Source: Sarcocystis neurona (lineage: Eukaryota; Apicomplexa; Conoidasida; Eucoccidiorida; Sarcocystidae). From it: a stretch of 64,000 bases of DNA. The stretch spans positions 2,224,415-2,288,414 of the forward strand of contig KL647308.1 of NCBI GenBank assembly GCA_000727475.1, read 5' to 3'. Shown here in pieces: positions 10,667 to 23,188 of this stretch (positions within the stretch are counted from its first letter, which is position 1; each line of letters starts with the position of its first letter). The notes below the pieces were generated by a model. The model worked only from the letters and a program-made list of their open reading frames with translations, did no database searches and had not been told where the DNA came from. The translations under genes and the position numbers were made by a program.

Positions 10667-12381
10667 CGAACTTCAACTTCGTTAGTTGTCCGGTTCGTCC
10701 CCGTGACCGAGTCCATGATAGCATCGTCAGAGGTTACCGGTGGTCCGCGTGTGTGCATACACCAAAGTATGCTAAGTACCGAGGATCGATTCCGCGATTG
10801 TTAAGGCGACACTACAGGAGGTTTGGCGACAAAATTTAACCACCGGAAGATGAGCAGTTCAACGCAGAAAGTCCTTCGAAGGAGGGCGAGTAAAAATGCT
10901 GATAGGGGCAGTTGTGAGAGAAGGCGCGCATGCAAAACCCGGTCTGTACAAAACAAACCCCCATACTTGGCTGCAGCACGGGAAAGAACAGACAGTGCAA
11001 TTTCAAACGGAGATGGAGGGTCATTTATTATTACAGTGACCACTTATGCTGTACTTTCCCTTCCTGTAGATGCCTAGCAACGTCTCTCACCTGTGCCCTC
11101 CCACTTGCATGCGTAGCTATGCCATGAGAATACCGGGGAAACTCATCCAGTACCTACGCATGGGAGCCGCCGGATAATAATGAATAACTGATGATGTAGA
11201 AGATCCACTACATAGAAGAGAGTGATTTGTTAACAGATGTCACGTGTACGAGCATCACGCTCACGTGAAACGTCCACAGTATGCGAGGCTGTCGGACGCC
11301 CTCGTACAAACGTTACACACATGCGGGGAAGTTCCGGATGCGCGTCATCCGACGAAACCGTGAATACTCCATTTTGACAAATTTTCTTCGATGCGGCATT
11401 TTACACCGGGCAGCCGGCGTAAAATGCACTCACCACTGCGTACATACATTCTCTGTTTACATACACGTTGTATATGCGTAATTAGTGTTTTCTCCGTGTA
11501 TCATCGAAATGTGTGTCACTACCAAAGAGTGTTATTGCCGACTAAAAGCTGACTGTCACTGCGTGCAAGATCCCGTAATTTTTGCGGAGCTGACATCAGG
11601 CGTCGTGCAGTTGCTCAGTGTATCACGATGGTCTGTATCCGCGAGAGGAAATAATCGCCGCATGTGAAGACAAAAAAGTGCAGTGCTTTTGCTGTCTTTC
11701 GTGTGTCGTGGTGTGGCTCTCTCTATTTTGGATGAGAAGCTTACCTTACCTTGGACTCCAATTATACGCTGCCGTGGTCCTCCCCGACACCTGGGCCACA
11801 CCAGGATGGCTGTCCGCATAGCATTTTTATGGATAGGAACCGAGAATATCCTCACACGTATCTATGCATGCACATGCAGGCCTGCAGCCGTTTTTGCACG
11901 TTGTTGATATCAGAGCATTGAAGAGTTTGGTGCCCCTATAACTCAGACCTTGCTGTTTTTACGTACCGCCACTTTTCAGTAGTTGGTCAACAGGTTTCCA
12001 CCCGTTGTCCTTGTGGAAGTACGTCTGCTTGTGGGCAAGGTAGACTACACGTACATTGTTTGGAATCCGTCGACGTATTTATTTCCGGTCGCGCACGCAC
12101 GTCTCGTGATTGTGCATCTGTAGAATGACAGTAGTGCTACCGAGCCGAAACGAGTGAAAGCTTAGGTGAATTAGTGGTAACAGTGCAGCTCTTCATCTGG
12201 TTGCTTGCTCGTGCATGCACAGTTCCATGCATATCCTTCACGACAATCTACACATGTCGATTTCCGTGCCTTTACACGTATGTGCCTGTGTGTGCGGAGC
12301 ATTTCTTCCATCACTTCAAAATTGTACATACATGTATCCTTACGCGCGTGCACGCATACGCGTAGGTAAGCGTGGAAGTCT

Positions 12382-12987
12382 TTGTGCTTGAGAAGCCAGA
12401 GATGGGCGCGATATTTAGACGTACACTCTCGACTGCAGGAGAAGGAAACGTGCACGCCTGTCGCACGAACTCGCTACCGCAAGCAGGGCGAGGCCTACGA
12501 TGTTTACCTTCTTTTCAGTCGAGAAATATGTAATCTGGTCAAAGTCCCAGGATTTTTAGTCGCGAGCGTCCTGCGACCTTTGCACCTGGCAGACGTTTTA
12601 TTTGCCTGCGCGCGTGAACTAAAGATGTGGAACAAATATGGTAGCTGTTCCGGGGCGAAAACAGTTTCAGTTACGTCCCTAGCAAATCTAAAAGTTGCTT
12701 GGACGCGACACGTGTACACAGCGCCATCTATAGGAGAGTTTTGTCTGTATAGCGGCACATCGTCCTACCGTGCGAATCGCCTGCAGAGTTCCTTCTGGAG
12801 CGTGCACGATTTACTGAAACTACATCATGCCGATCTACGGCTGAAAACGAGTTCAGTGTACAGCAGCAGCCTCGACAGCCAGTGGCGCCAATATGTATCG
12901 TCTTTCTCCAATGCCACTCTTGGAATTATTATTGCCGCGTCAGCACTGTTTAGTTCCCTCCTTGTGCATCACCGTTCCATATGGTAG
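12382..12987 (+). CDS. Candidate ORF with C-terminal hydrophobic helix, unknown
   Basis: This is 201 open codons, long for this region, ending in TLGIIIAASALFSSLLVHH, which could be a membrane segment. The rest has no recognisable motif, and the opposite strand is also open over 12504-12758. Coding status is doubtful. Confidence 0.2.
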   Translation: MCLRSQRWARYLDVHSRLQEKETCTPVARTRYRKQGEAYDVYLLFSREICNLVKVPGFLVASVLRPLHLADVLFACARELKMWNKYGSCSGAKTVSVTSLANLKVAWTRHVYTAPSIGEFCLYSGTSSYRANRLQSSFWSVHDLLKLHHADLRLKTSSVYSSSLDSQWRQYVSSFSNATLGIIIAASALFSSLLVHHRSIW

Positions 12988-13546
12988 ATTCTTTTTTCGC
13001 CTCCCAGTTCCATACGTCTCTACCATTGGCGCGACTTTATAAAGCAACAGACGGACAATGCGTCACAAAAGTGTCATCCGTCTACGAGTTAGAAACCACT
13101 GTAATATTTCAAATAAATAGAGTGCTACTCTGCTGCTGAAAAAGAGGCATGATAGTAATTATATCTCGTGTCTGCGCCAGTAGCATCCAGCGACGGCACG
13201 TTACCCGCGCCCGAAAGTGCAGTGTGAAAGAGAAGAGAACTCCAGTGGACAAGGAAAGAACCATGTCAGTGCACGCGGAGAAAACAAGACGAAGGTCGAC
13301 GGCAAAAGAAAATATGTGCCTACGTCTGTATGTGCGTGCCCCGTAGGTGTTTGCTTGCTGGTGGTTATTGGGGGATTACCGTATTATTACTACACTTCGT
13401 GGAGTTTGGATCGTGCAGATAACAGGAAGCATCCCTCTTACTTCTGAGCACTGCAGGGCAACCTGTTTGATTGAAAGGACGTGTTCACCGTAGTCGAAGA
13501 TAGCATTCGTGGAAACTCGCAGGCAGAGCTTCATTCAGAAAAATTA

Positions 13547-13789
13547 TTACCATTCGCTCACAGCCAAGATAGTTTGTCTCAACTGAAAGCTAGCAAGTAA
13601 GTGAGTGGGGCACACAACGACATTCACGTCTTTAAACGCTAGCAGTTGACGCTTCGGTGAAAATATAGCAGGCAGCGTTCGTCCATTGATGCTAGCAGAC
13701 TGTTCATCCAGATAGGAAAAAACTGTGCGCGAGGCCATGATGACGTCACCGTCGAGCCCCCCCACAGCTGATGGTACTCTCAGATACAT
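13547..13789 (-). CDS. Candidate small protein, unknown
   Basis: An ATG with the favourable context AAAACATG opens 80 codons: MYLRVPSAVGGLDGDVIMAS, then a segment LPAIFSPKRQLLAFKDVNVV, ending at a stop. The opening half looks protein-like with mixed hydrophobic and polar residues. A possible donor GTGAAT after LLAFKD would truncate it into a first exon. No family recognised. Confidence 0.3.
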   Translation of the reverse strand: MYLRVPSAVGGLDGDVIMASRTVFSYLDEQSASINGRTLPAIFSPKRQLLAFKDVNVVVCPTHLLASFQLRQTILAVSEW

Positions 13790-14824
13790 GTTTTCCCCAG
13801 AGAGGGAAGGTTTGCTTATACGTTAACTAGGGGAACTGAACAGCTGCCCCCGAGAATGGGTATGTGTGTTGCTGCTACAGGAACCACTCGCTCGTGTCTG
13901 TATTGACGGCAACTTTTGGTGAAGAGAAAAAGTGATACGTGTCTGTTGCTCGTCCCCGTTAGGCGGCCCTCCTTGTTTGTGGCAAGGGCAAGTTATCAGC
14001 GTACTGACGGCAAGGTCTGCCGGGAACATGAGTCATTTGAAAATCGGAGGAACCAGCGCGTAACTCTACGCGGCAGCCATCTCAACACATGAAACACAAG
14101 CGGTAACAACGACGACAGTCGTTTGAAGGCGCAGACAAAAGTGGAACCACACGAGCAAAAGCACTACTTCGTTTCTGAAGGAACCAAATCGGCGTGTTAT
14201 ATTTCAAAGCAGACAACAGCACAACACGCACAACAAGACACGATGGAGAAGAGAAGTAGCCCCTCTCCTATAACACGTCACCGTCACTTAAGCGTCCTCC
14301 ACTCATTAAACAGGGAGTACGACGTTTCGGAAACATGTCACGATGTTTCGAACACACGAGCCTTTGTACACGTGTGTGACAAGACACTTACGAATACATA
14401 CTCGAAGACACACGTATGCACATATTCGTCCATTATATAAAATTGTACTGCAAGTACATTCGCCCGTGGGCCCCTACGGTACGCACGTCTGTATCACGGT
14501 GAATTACTTTAGAAAACCTGCCCGTGCAGGTCTGATACAAAATGGAAGGACACCTGTGCAAACCTTGGAACGAATAATTGCAGTTCTCCTATTTAAAACC
14601 ACATAAAATTGACTTGTTCTACTCCCTTGTCTACTTACGGTGCACACACACACACAGACATGTGTAACACAAAAATACAGGCTAGCCACTGTATATGCCG
14701 TATACCTACATACGTATATATACGTATCTATGTGAGCCAAGCGGGAAAGTAGAAGAGAGGACCAACTATCACCTCATCGCTGCTAAAAGTCGTCCCAGGA
14801 TAAATGCCAGTGAAAATTCGCGAC

Positions 14825-17800
14825 TTATGTAGCATTGATAAAAGGGTTTTCAATTTCTTCTGTGCCGTCGACGGGACAGATAAGAACAATTGCCGTGCCT
14901 CGAGCAACAATGAGGCCTAGCGAGCGCGTTTGGTCCAGCAACTTGTACGGCTCGTCGGGATCTATACGGAAGCGGAGAAAAACATGGGAACGGACGAAAC
15001 ACAAAACAAAAGATTTCAAGCGAGGCAGAAGAAAGCATACACACGACAAATACGACCGGCGACCAGACACGACCGGCGACCAGACACGACCGGCGACCAG
15101 ACACCCAAACTGATGCATAAGGAGAGGAAGAAGACACGAACGGAGGAGGAAAGAAAAAGAGAAAGACTGAGAAGGAAGCCTACAGGAGACGACACGAAGT
15201 GGGTGACGGAGGACCACAAAAAGAAGCACAACAAGTCCCCAACGCAGGACGGTGCAAAACAGGACAAAGAAGGAATAAAACGAAAAAAAGAAGCTGGCGC
15301 AGAACGGAAAGCGAACCAAAACCGACCAGCAGGAGTTGAACGACCAAAGGAAAGTGCAGAAAGGATAGGATAAAGAAAGAATAACAGGAAAATCGGCGGC
15401 GAGACTCGTCTGCGGTGACAAGTGGCCACTCGACGAGGGGACCACGACACGGTTTTCAGTCAGGTCCCACGCACAAACACTACCTCCGACAAACATAAAG
15501 AAAGACACACAGACGTATGTATATACGTAGAGAGAGACAGATTTATATATATGCAGGTAGGCACACAGATGTATGTGTATACCTAAACAGAGACAGATTT
15601 ACATATATGCCGACATACGTACTCACACACACACACACACACATACACACAAAAACAGACTTGTCCATACAGGTATATAGACGCTTTGTCCGTATCTATG
15701 GAAGAACATCTGCAGAAAGTGGAAAACTACATACATGCAATTTCATCGTGCGTAAAGGTGAAGACCCTGCATACAGAGATTTGTACGTACACCCGTGAAA
15801 GGAAGCTTGTACGCGACATACATATATATATACACACTATACGTACCATACCTTTACAGACTACACGCATATACATATATATACGTTCACGTATGTAACG
15901 AGAAACATGTCATCTACATATACGTAGCAGGCATACCTACAGATACGGACATATATGTATTTATATTGCAGGGATGGACGTGGAGACGAGGTGTTTGTCG
16001 CTTCGTGCTACGTAGCGTCAACAGCTGTCCTTGAAACTCTCCGGGCAGAAGGTTTTCCACAAATATAGGTATACGCACCCTATCATCCACATATAGGCTT
16101 GTGTCTACAGTATATATCGCATATCCTCCTCAAATTACACATGTAAAATCATACCGCATGCGTCCACATTTTATGAGATACATATATATATATACATCGA
16201 TAATGAAAAGATAGGTGGCATCACACGTGTGTGTGTGTGTGTGTGCTGCTGCTGTCTATACATCCGTATGAATACAACATACCTCGGAGTTTTCGAACCT
16301 TTTGTGAAGTCCTGGCGGAATGCATGAAGGTGTGGTACACGCCCTTGCTATACACACGTGTACATGTTTGTGTGGAAATTTAAGACGCCTCTACGTGCCG
16401 GGATCCACTTTGCCAATCGTCCTATATACGGATATATATAAATATATGCATGTGTGCGCACACATGTGTGTGAGTGTGTATATATTCTGTATGAGAATAT
16501 ATATATGTGATATTAAGGAATTCCTTGGGGCACGTCTTTGCAAGCAACGAAGTGCAGAGACGAGGAAGTTCGTACGTATATATACATATATATTTACACA
16601 CATATTCGTCTAGGTATAACTAGACACATATATATGTGTATATATGTCTATGTAATGTGCATGCTGCCCTCAGATAAGGAACAAACTACATATGTCTATG
16701 ATCTAGTAGTATAACCATATATATATTCACGTACCATATATAATTACATATACAGATATACAGTATGCATGCGTAAAACTTCAAGGATGTTCTTACGGCG
16801 AAGAAATTCTTCAGTTTCATCGAGAACAAGGTTGGAGACGGCATCGTGGCCTTTCAGGACGCCCGTTACTGCAGCAGAGAGAAAAAAAAACAGATGTTTC
16901 GAACAGTTACTCCGGCGGCAAGAAACGTCTAGAAATGCAGCCAAAGACAGGAAGGAATTCAAGAAAACGAGGCCTCGGAGGCCTAGACGCATGTGAAAAA
17001 CAAGTACGGAGGGCAACACCCACGTTACATATATGCGTATGTAAGGTGCATGTTGCCTTCAGTACTTATATATATATAAATATGAACACATACATACAAA
17101 TGTATGTATATACTCCCTATATGCATATATGTATGCATATTTGTAGATGGGTGTATATATGTATGTGTGTCTACGTATACATACAAATAAGGAGACGTGT
17201 ATGCTATCTGCTGATACAAGGTATACGAACTACATCACCAAGATCATATACATATGGTATATACGTAGGGAGAGAGAGCGGCGCGCACGGTGGTAGATTT
17301 GTACATATACGGCGAGCACATACGAAAATGAATTGAAGAACGAAGTGAAAAATTGCCTGCAGCGTCTTGTTCAAACAGTCAAAATCAGTAGCAGCAGCAG
17401 GAGCAGCAGCAGTGACAACGGCCACACAAACAGTAACACTAGCAGCAGCAGTAATAGCAGCGGTATAAGAACGGCAGCAGCAGTGACACCACCGACACAA
17501 ACAGTAACACTAGCAGGAGCAGCAGCAGCAACAACAGTAGCAGCAGTGACAGCAGCAACAGGAGCACGAAGACTAGCGGCAGCCCTTGCAGCAGCAGCTG
17601 CACCAGTGACAGCAACAGGAACACGAGCAACAGTAGCAGCCGTCGCCGCTGCATCAGCTGTAGGCGCAGGAGCGGCACTGGTGCTAGCAGCAGCAGCAGC
17701 CACGCGAGCAGCGCAGCAGCAACACGAGCAGCACCACATCAGAGCAGCAGGTCTGGCGACAGCCTGCAGCTTCGGCAGTCGCAGCAGCGGAGTAGTTTTA

Positions 17801-18140
17801 GCGTCTCGCTAGAAGAGTCGCCGCATCACGAGGAGCAGGGCGACTAAATACGGAAGCTTCTGGGCAGTGGTCGTCGAAAAGACAGAAAGATACGTTGTTC
17901 TGCGCCAAGGGCAGAATAACAACAAAGGAAGAGGGAAACCAAGAGCAGTGCGCTGCAGTCTGAAGAGTTCGCAAAGGACTGGAAACGCTCACACGCAGGC
18001 TGCTAGACGAGCGACTTTTACTACGGGAAGGGAAACTGCAGAAAAGGCCCACCTTCTCTGCCGCCGCTAAACTTGACTCGCACGCGCCGATTCAGATATC
18101 TGTTCAAGTCCATAACGGACCGAACTTCTTTGCTCGCCAT
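14825..18140 (-). CDS. LSM7: LSM7, U6 snRNA-associated Sm-like protein (3 exons)
   Basis: Three exons join in phase to a 98-residue protein: 18053-18140, 16797-16868 and 14825-14961. The first encodes MDLNRYLNRRVRVKFSGGRE, the second TGVLKGHDAVSNLVLDETEE, the third ends with GLIVARGTAIVLICPVDG. These are the Sm1 and Sm2 motifs in order, closest to LSm7 (human LSm7 is 103 residues). LSm7 sits in the LSm2-8 ring that binds the 3' end of U6 snRNA in the spliceosome and in the LSm1-7 ring of cytoplasmic mRNA decay. Donors are GTGGGC and GTAAGA; acceptors are TGCTGCAG and CCGTATAG. Intron 1 (1.2 kb) contains a CAG-repeat cluster and intron 2 (1.8 kb) a 17-bp minisatellite plus dinucleotide arrays. 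The AUG lies just downstream of a pyrimidine-rich stretch (on the coding strand) that may be 5' UTR. Confidence 0.93.
15053..15106. repeat. 17-bp minisatellite, three copies
   Basis: The unit GACCGGCGACCAGACAC occurs three times head to tail in LSM7 intron 2, surrounded by a strongly purine-rich plus strand. Confidence 0.9.
17385..17740. repeat. Interrupted CAG/CTG trinucleotide cluster
   Basis: Runs of CAG (read also as GCA/AGC) are broken by GAC, AAC and GTA codons over about 350 bp. It translates as Ser, Ala or Gln runs in every plus-strand frame, but lies in LSM7 intron 1, so those frames are not evidence for coding. Interrupted CAG arrays are well known in Eimeria-type genomes. Confidence 0.85.
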
Positions 18141-18996
18141 TGCGGAGGACGAAACACAAAGCAAAGCAAAATAGAGGACGGGGGCGAAGAGAGGACGCCG
18201 GAGAGGCGAAAAGGGAAGGGAAGCACGAAGCCAACACAGAAGAGGCGCAGCCAGAAGACGGAGGAAGGCAGACGAAGAGAAAGGAGAGAAAAATAGAGAA
18301 AAAACAGAAACGACGGATGAGGACAGGAGCAAAACGGGGGAAGAAAGGAAAATCAGAAAAAAACGTCGACCAGGAGAGAGCCGCCTTCAAGTCCTCTTCG
18401 CATGCGTACGTACACGCGCGAGGAAAACGGACTGTGGAGGCCGAAATTGTCGGCCAAAATCCACAAATCGAAGATTTGACAAATTAGTTTCGCAACCCTC
18501 AGGAAGCGTTTAAGACCCTGCGGAAGTCAAGAAAAACTTAATAACCGCACGTGCAATACAAACATATATATATGCATGTGACAACCCACACATACATATT
18601 GACACAAGACAGGAGTACATATACACATATATACATATATATATATATATATATTAGGTGTGAAAAACAAGGCAGAGGTATCCAAACATATATATCTATG
18701 TAACCAGATGTCAGTTTGTACGCGTCACCCAAGGATTTTCATAGGTGCTGCGAGTTCGGACGCCCGAGAAAAGAAGACGATTTTGCTGCAGTCTCCAGAA
18801 GCCGGAAGCGTTAACGGGGAAGGACGTTTCAAGCTAGGATAAGAAACGCACAAGGAACCTGCAAAAAATGTAGGCTTTGTTGTTTTGTTTGAAAAAGGTT
18901 CCACACGCTTGGATAAACACACAAGTGCTGGTGGAGTGTGTTCTTATCGCTATGTGGATGACACCTCTACGGTCGTAGTGCTTGGCGAGCACATAC

Positions 18997-19092
18997 TTGC
19001 GCGAGAGCATACACCGTATCCGCCTTTTTCTCACTGTCCCAGAAGAAAAGATCGAAATTGATGCGGGGAGAGATTTTCTCATTAACATTTTC
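18997..19092 (-). CDS. Candidate orphan exon (unknown gene)
   Basis: Between an AG at 19093-19094 and the donor CAA|GTATGTG at 18996, 32 codons read ENVNEKISPRINFDLFFWDS then EKKADTVYALAQ, with an amphipathic, clearly protein-like pattern. The open frame could start a little further upstream at another AG. A good acceptor (CATTTTTTGCAG) at 18859 opens ten phase-0 codons to a stop (VPCAFLILA), which could end the protein. Partner exons upstream were not found. Confidence 0.38.
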
Positions 19093-20578
19093 CTCCGAAC
19101 GACGCCGGGCTCTGCGTCCTTGTGGCGCACTCGCTTGTCAGCAAATGGACAGATGTATAGACGTTCACATGTACGTTATGTGGTAATAATTTCCTCTTCC
19201 ACGAGTATGAGCAACGGCCAAAGAGACACATGAGTGCGTCTACGAATAGTAACGAGGAAGAAACCAACGGCAGCGAGTTTATTCTCAGATGAGCCGGTCG
19301 GAAGAGAACGGAGAAAATCGAAGAGGAGAAAACAGGTGATTGTGTGTGTGTGTGTGTGTGTGAAGCGTGGATTCGTCGTGCGAGTAAAAACCTTTAACAT
19401 CGTCCACAGTCATTATTCATGCAAGGAGTTTGTCTGCCATAACTGCAAAAATTGGAATTGGGCGTAGTTTATGTTTCTAGAGTAGGAAAACTTCGCAAAA
19501 GAAGCCCCGAGAGTTACCACGTCTTCACTTTTTGACGACGCGCACGTATCGTCTTTAGAGATTTCTTAGCACTTCGGAGAAAATGGGTCTAGCTCCCGTC
19601 AAAGACAAGGCACCGATTTGCCCACGATTTCTTCCGGCGGCGTTTCGTTTCGTCACTCGAGCAGTCATCGCTGCATCAGAGGTCCGCAGATGGGCTTCTT
19701 CACTCGCAGCAGAAAGCCACGAATAAATGGAGTCAGCCCTTTGTGTGCCATGACACAAATCAGTCTGTGATGAAGTGCTAGACCCGAGACGTCGCCACAC
19801 ATGCCAACGAGTTGGTTCTATATTGGTGCGCTACGGGCTGCGGATGTACTGACAGACTACCACTCGCATTATCCGTTCATGCAAGACTTTATGCATCCGG
19901 GTGAGGGAAGAAATACGTATTTACGGAGGAAACTGTACCGATGCTCCCAATCACACGGCTGGAACTGGGAAAAACGCTACACCGCACTCCAGTAGGGAAG
20001 TATGCGACTTCGTCTTCTTCGTCCATCTGTCGTTCGGGAACCTTTTCCGTCGACTGTTGCGGCCACTTTTCTTTCCATGCTTGAAAAGATCAACAAGGAA
20101 TCATGGGAGTAGGGAAGGAAGATTTACTAGGAGGACGGTGAAGTGAGGAAGCGTACAACGAGGAAACTGGACGGACCAAGCATGTGTAAGGACAGCCGAG
20201 AGCGACATAAAAGAAGTCGACACGCGTTATTTCCGCAACAAATACACGGAACTCTAGGGGAATTCAATAAAGCCTCCTAGAGACAACACAAAAAATATTT
20301 GGGAACGTCGAGGATTTGCATGTGCATACGCGTCCGGTATTCTCCACCGTTCCTCGCCAGCGCCGACAGGAAAATGATTTCCGGGGTACAGTGACAATTT
20401 TCCTACAGTTTGCTTATGCTCGTGTAGATGACTTTTCCATCAGCGTAGAAGAGAAGCTGACGAACACCTCTATAGTGGCCGTAATGAGGGCTCGCTCGTC
20501 TACATGCGCATCTCGCTGTCGACTACACAAAGTAAAAAACACGCCCCCACAGTAGCAGAACCGTTGTGTTGCACACAG

Positions 20579-20722
20579 AAAATCACACAAGCGTTGCGAA
20601 ATGCTAAAATCGTGATACAAGTCAATGTTTTAATTGATGCCTTGGTGACCGCCGCGATGTTAGGGGTTTTCTGGTGCTTGCATACTTCAGTGCGGTACGT
20701 CGTTGAGTACGCGGTCGGCTAA
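20579..20722 (+). CDS. Candidate terminal exon with a membrane segment
   Basis: After the acceptor-like TTGCACACAG, 47 codons read KITQALRNAKIVIQVNVLID then a hydrophobic stretch ALVTAAMLGVFWCL and end with a stop. The frame extends back to an ATG at 20504, but the upstream residues look less protein-like. Not recognised. Confidence 0.28.
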   Translation, partial: KITQALRNAKIVIQVNVLIDALVTAAMLGVFWCLHTSVRYVVEYAVG

Positions 20723-23113
20723 GACGTGCTTTTCTGAGGATGCTGCACACGAACACAGATGTCCGTATATCGAATTGTCCACACAATCATTGTCCGAGCT
20801 GCACAGATGTAACGTATGAATTCGTATGTGTATACAAACACATATACAGGTTTCTGCTTATCTCTTTCTTGAGACGCGGGTCCCACAATGTAGGTATATC
20901 GCGAACGTAACGTTGGGTCTCATTTATACCAAGTGAATTTCCTCTTGTGTACGTCTTTGTCCATCTGCGTGTGTGATCCCGTATGATATGAAGACATTGA
21001 GTCAGGATACCCGATCCGATGCTGTTAGCAGCATAATGTTAACTACGTGTTATCTGTCTTTGAACGACCGAGCCTGCAGTATTGTCCCTCTAGGGCTGAC
21101 TTAATACGGCGGATCACTAGACGAAAAACGAAGTGACGGAAAATCCACCGCGACTACATGCATATATATAATATATAGGTGTGTTCAAGTACGTGGATGC
21201 CCACTTCGATTTTTTGGTCGAATATTCTTCAGAGTGGCAGACTAATACAACGTGTGCCTTTGCTGCCCCTCTCCAGACTTGTGCACCGACAGTAACCAGA
21301 AAAAGTACAGAGATCGGTTCAGTATTCACTAGTCTGCGGTAGGTTGTACGTACGTGTATACGTGAACACACGTATAATTCGATACTCAAGCAGCGCACAC
21401 CTCGGAAGCCTCAAGCGATCTCATGGGCACGGCTGCCCTCGTGTGTTCTGAACTACGAATGATACGAAATGGTACGAAGTACACCTCCTGCTGCTTAGTC
21501 TAAGAAAGTGAAGTGAGGTGCATTCAGTTTATTGGTGGCGAAGCCAGACCACGACTACGTCTATACAGGTATATGTGTAACGTACGCGCATAGGCGTTGT
21601 ATACACAGGCGTACGTGTGCAAATTCGTGGATGACACACACTTGGATATCTATTAGTACGTAGCCTACAAGGAGAGAAGCTTTACGGGTTAACAATGTTC
21701 GTGACCAGAAGTGTTTATAAAATGATAACAAATACATACTTCTTCTTCCTGGATATATACCCTTCGGAAGGAGAAAACTCAACTGTTTAGCGGGTGTGGA
21801 ATGTGTGCAGCATTCAGATAAGTGCGGTACACAGGTACTGTATTATTATCCTTGAGTATGACTAAGTAGCACGACGAATACTCTCTTGGGTTTTCGATGC
21901 CGCTTTCCCACGCCGAAAGAAGATGACCTTAAATTGCTCTGATCGCGCACAGTTGTCTGGCAGGGTAAACCTCGCATCCATACCTCAAGAGAGCTGTTCG
22001 AGTACCTTATAAGCCGCCACTGCTATCGGCGGATGTTTTGGAGGGCGGTAGCTTCACCAGCGTTTTTCGCAGTGTAAAAACGTTCAAACAATCTGTGAAG
22101 CTTCCACACATATAATACACGTACGCCTCTTCCGCTCGGTCAGCCAGAAAGGACCGCACACAGTTGCAGTGAGCGCACTCCCATATCTTCCTTTCACTCG
22201 CTTTCCTCTGTCCCCTTCCGGCCCCCCCTTCCGTCACTGTTCTTTTCTACGCGTCTACCTGCTTCTTCCTGTCTCATCTCCCCTTCACTTCTTTCCGTCC
22301 GTCTCCCCCTCTCGATCACTCTCTGACCCTCTCTGCGCTCCTCTCTTTGTCGCTCTCCGTCTCCTTTCCTTTTTCTCCTGTTTCTTCGTCCCTATCACAT
22401 TGGAAGGCATCTCACGTTCGGCCCCGTGCAGAGTAACCCCATGCAGAGTGATCCCCATGCAGTCTGCCGAGACATCAGGCTGTAGATGCCCTTATATTTT
22501 AATTGGAAATGCTGGCGCACTTTTGGAACGCCGTTGCCCAATCTGCTCCCGAAAAAAAACAAACAGTACGCTGCGGCCGCATCCTGTGGAAAATGAAGAG
22601 AGCCAGGCCTGTGAGGCTGCAACTTCTGCGATCTAGGAAAATCCTTTGCCTCTCTTTGTGTGTATGCGTCTGTCTGTCTGTCTGTCTGTGCTCCTTATGC
22701 AGGTGCGCAGACTTGTACGACGTCACAACTCGAAGTGCATGCGGCAAATATTTGTATAGACAGAGCCGACTGCACGTACTCGCGTGTTCGGGGGATTACA
22801 GTCGTAGAGAGCTCCACTACACGCTCATGAGAGAACAGACATGTACTGGTCCACAAGTGTATAACTTTGTGTTGACAGCCTCGATTGGGACGCTTCCGGA
22901 TGTCTCGCAGGTCACGCCGACATCTGCTGCTTGTGTGGAAAGAGTCGTATTCACCGGCGGTTTGTGGGCGTACGCTGCTGTGTCTGTACGCGTGTGTGTG
23001 TTACGCACACGTGCGGGAGTGTGAAATATTAATGTGTGTGTTGCCTTTCAAACACACGTACTGCGTGACATAGAAACATTCTTTTCTATTCTATTCCAGA
23101 TGCGCCACAGCTT

Positions 23114-23188
23114 TTACATATAACTGAGAGCTGACAGTGCGTTGTTGCCGTAACGCGCCCCAAAGGGACCGGCCGCGGCGGTGTCGCC
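23114..23188 (-). CDS. Candidate short terminal exon
   Basis: A long pyrimidine tract ending in AACTTTTGCAG precedes 24 codons reading GDTAAAGPFGARYGNNALSA plus LSYM and a stop. Two other frames are also open across this stretch (to 23086), so the phase is undetermined. It could be the 3' end of a minus-strand gene whose other exons lie at 23.2-24.3 kb. Confidence 0.22.
   Translation of the reverse strand, partial: GDTAAAGPFGARYGNNALSALSYM

Larger units (their letters stand above)
9444..14824. other. Mostly featureless interval between RRP43 and LSM7
   Basis: Apart from the weak candidates listed separately, I see nothing conserved. Simple TG/CA arrays occur at 14642-14655. Confidence 0.4.

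Noticed and set aside
14825..15508. Continuous 227-codon minus-strand ORF
   Set aside because: Only the last 45 codons are LSM7; upstream codons are intron 2, as shown by the CCGTATAG acceptor and the conserved Sm2 motif.
17333..17812. Ala/Ser-rich 159-codon plus-strand ORF over the CAG cluster
   Set aside because: It lies inside LSM7 intron 1 and all frames of a CAG array are open; no non-repeat protein sequence is attached.
22169..22636. 155-codon plus-strand ORF with a CPIC pair
   Set aside because: The first half is a pyrimidine tract read as Leu/Ser/Pro; one CxxC alone is not enough for a zinc-binding domain.
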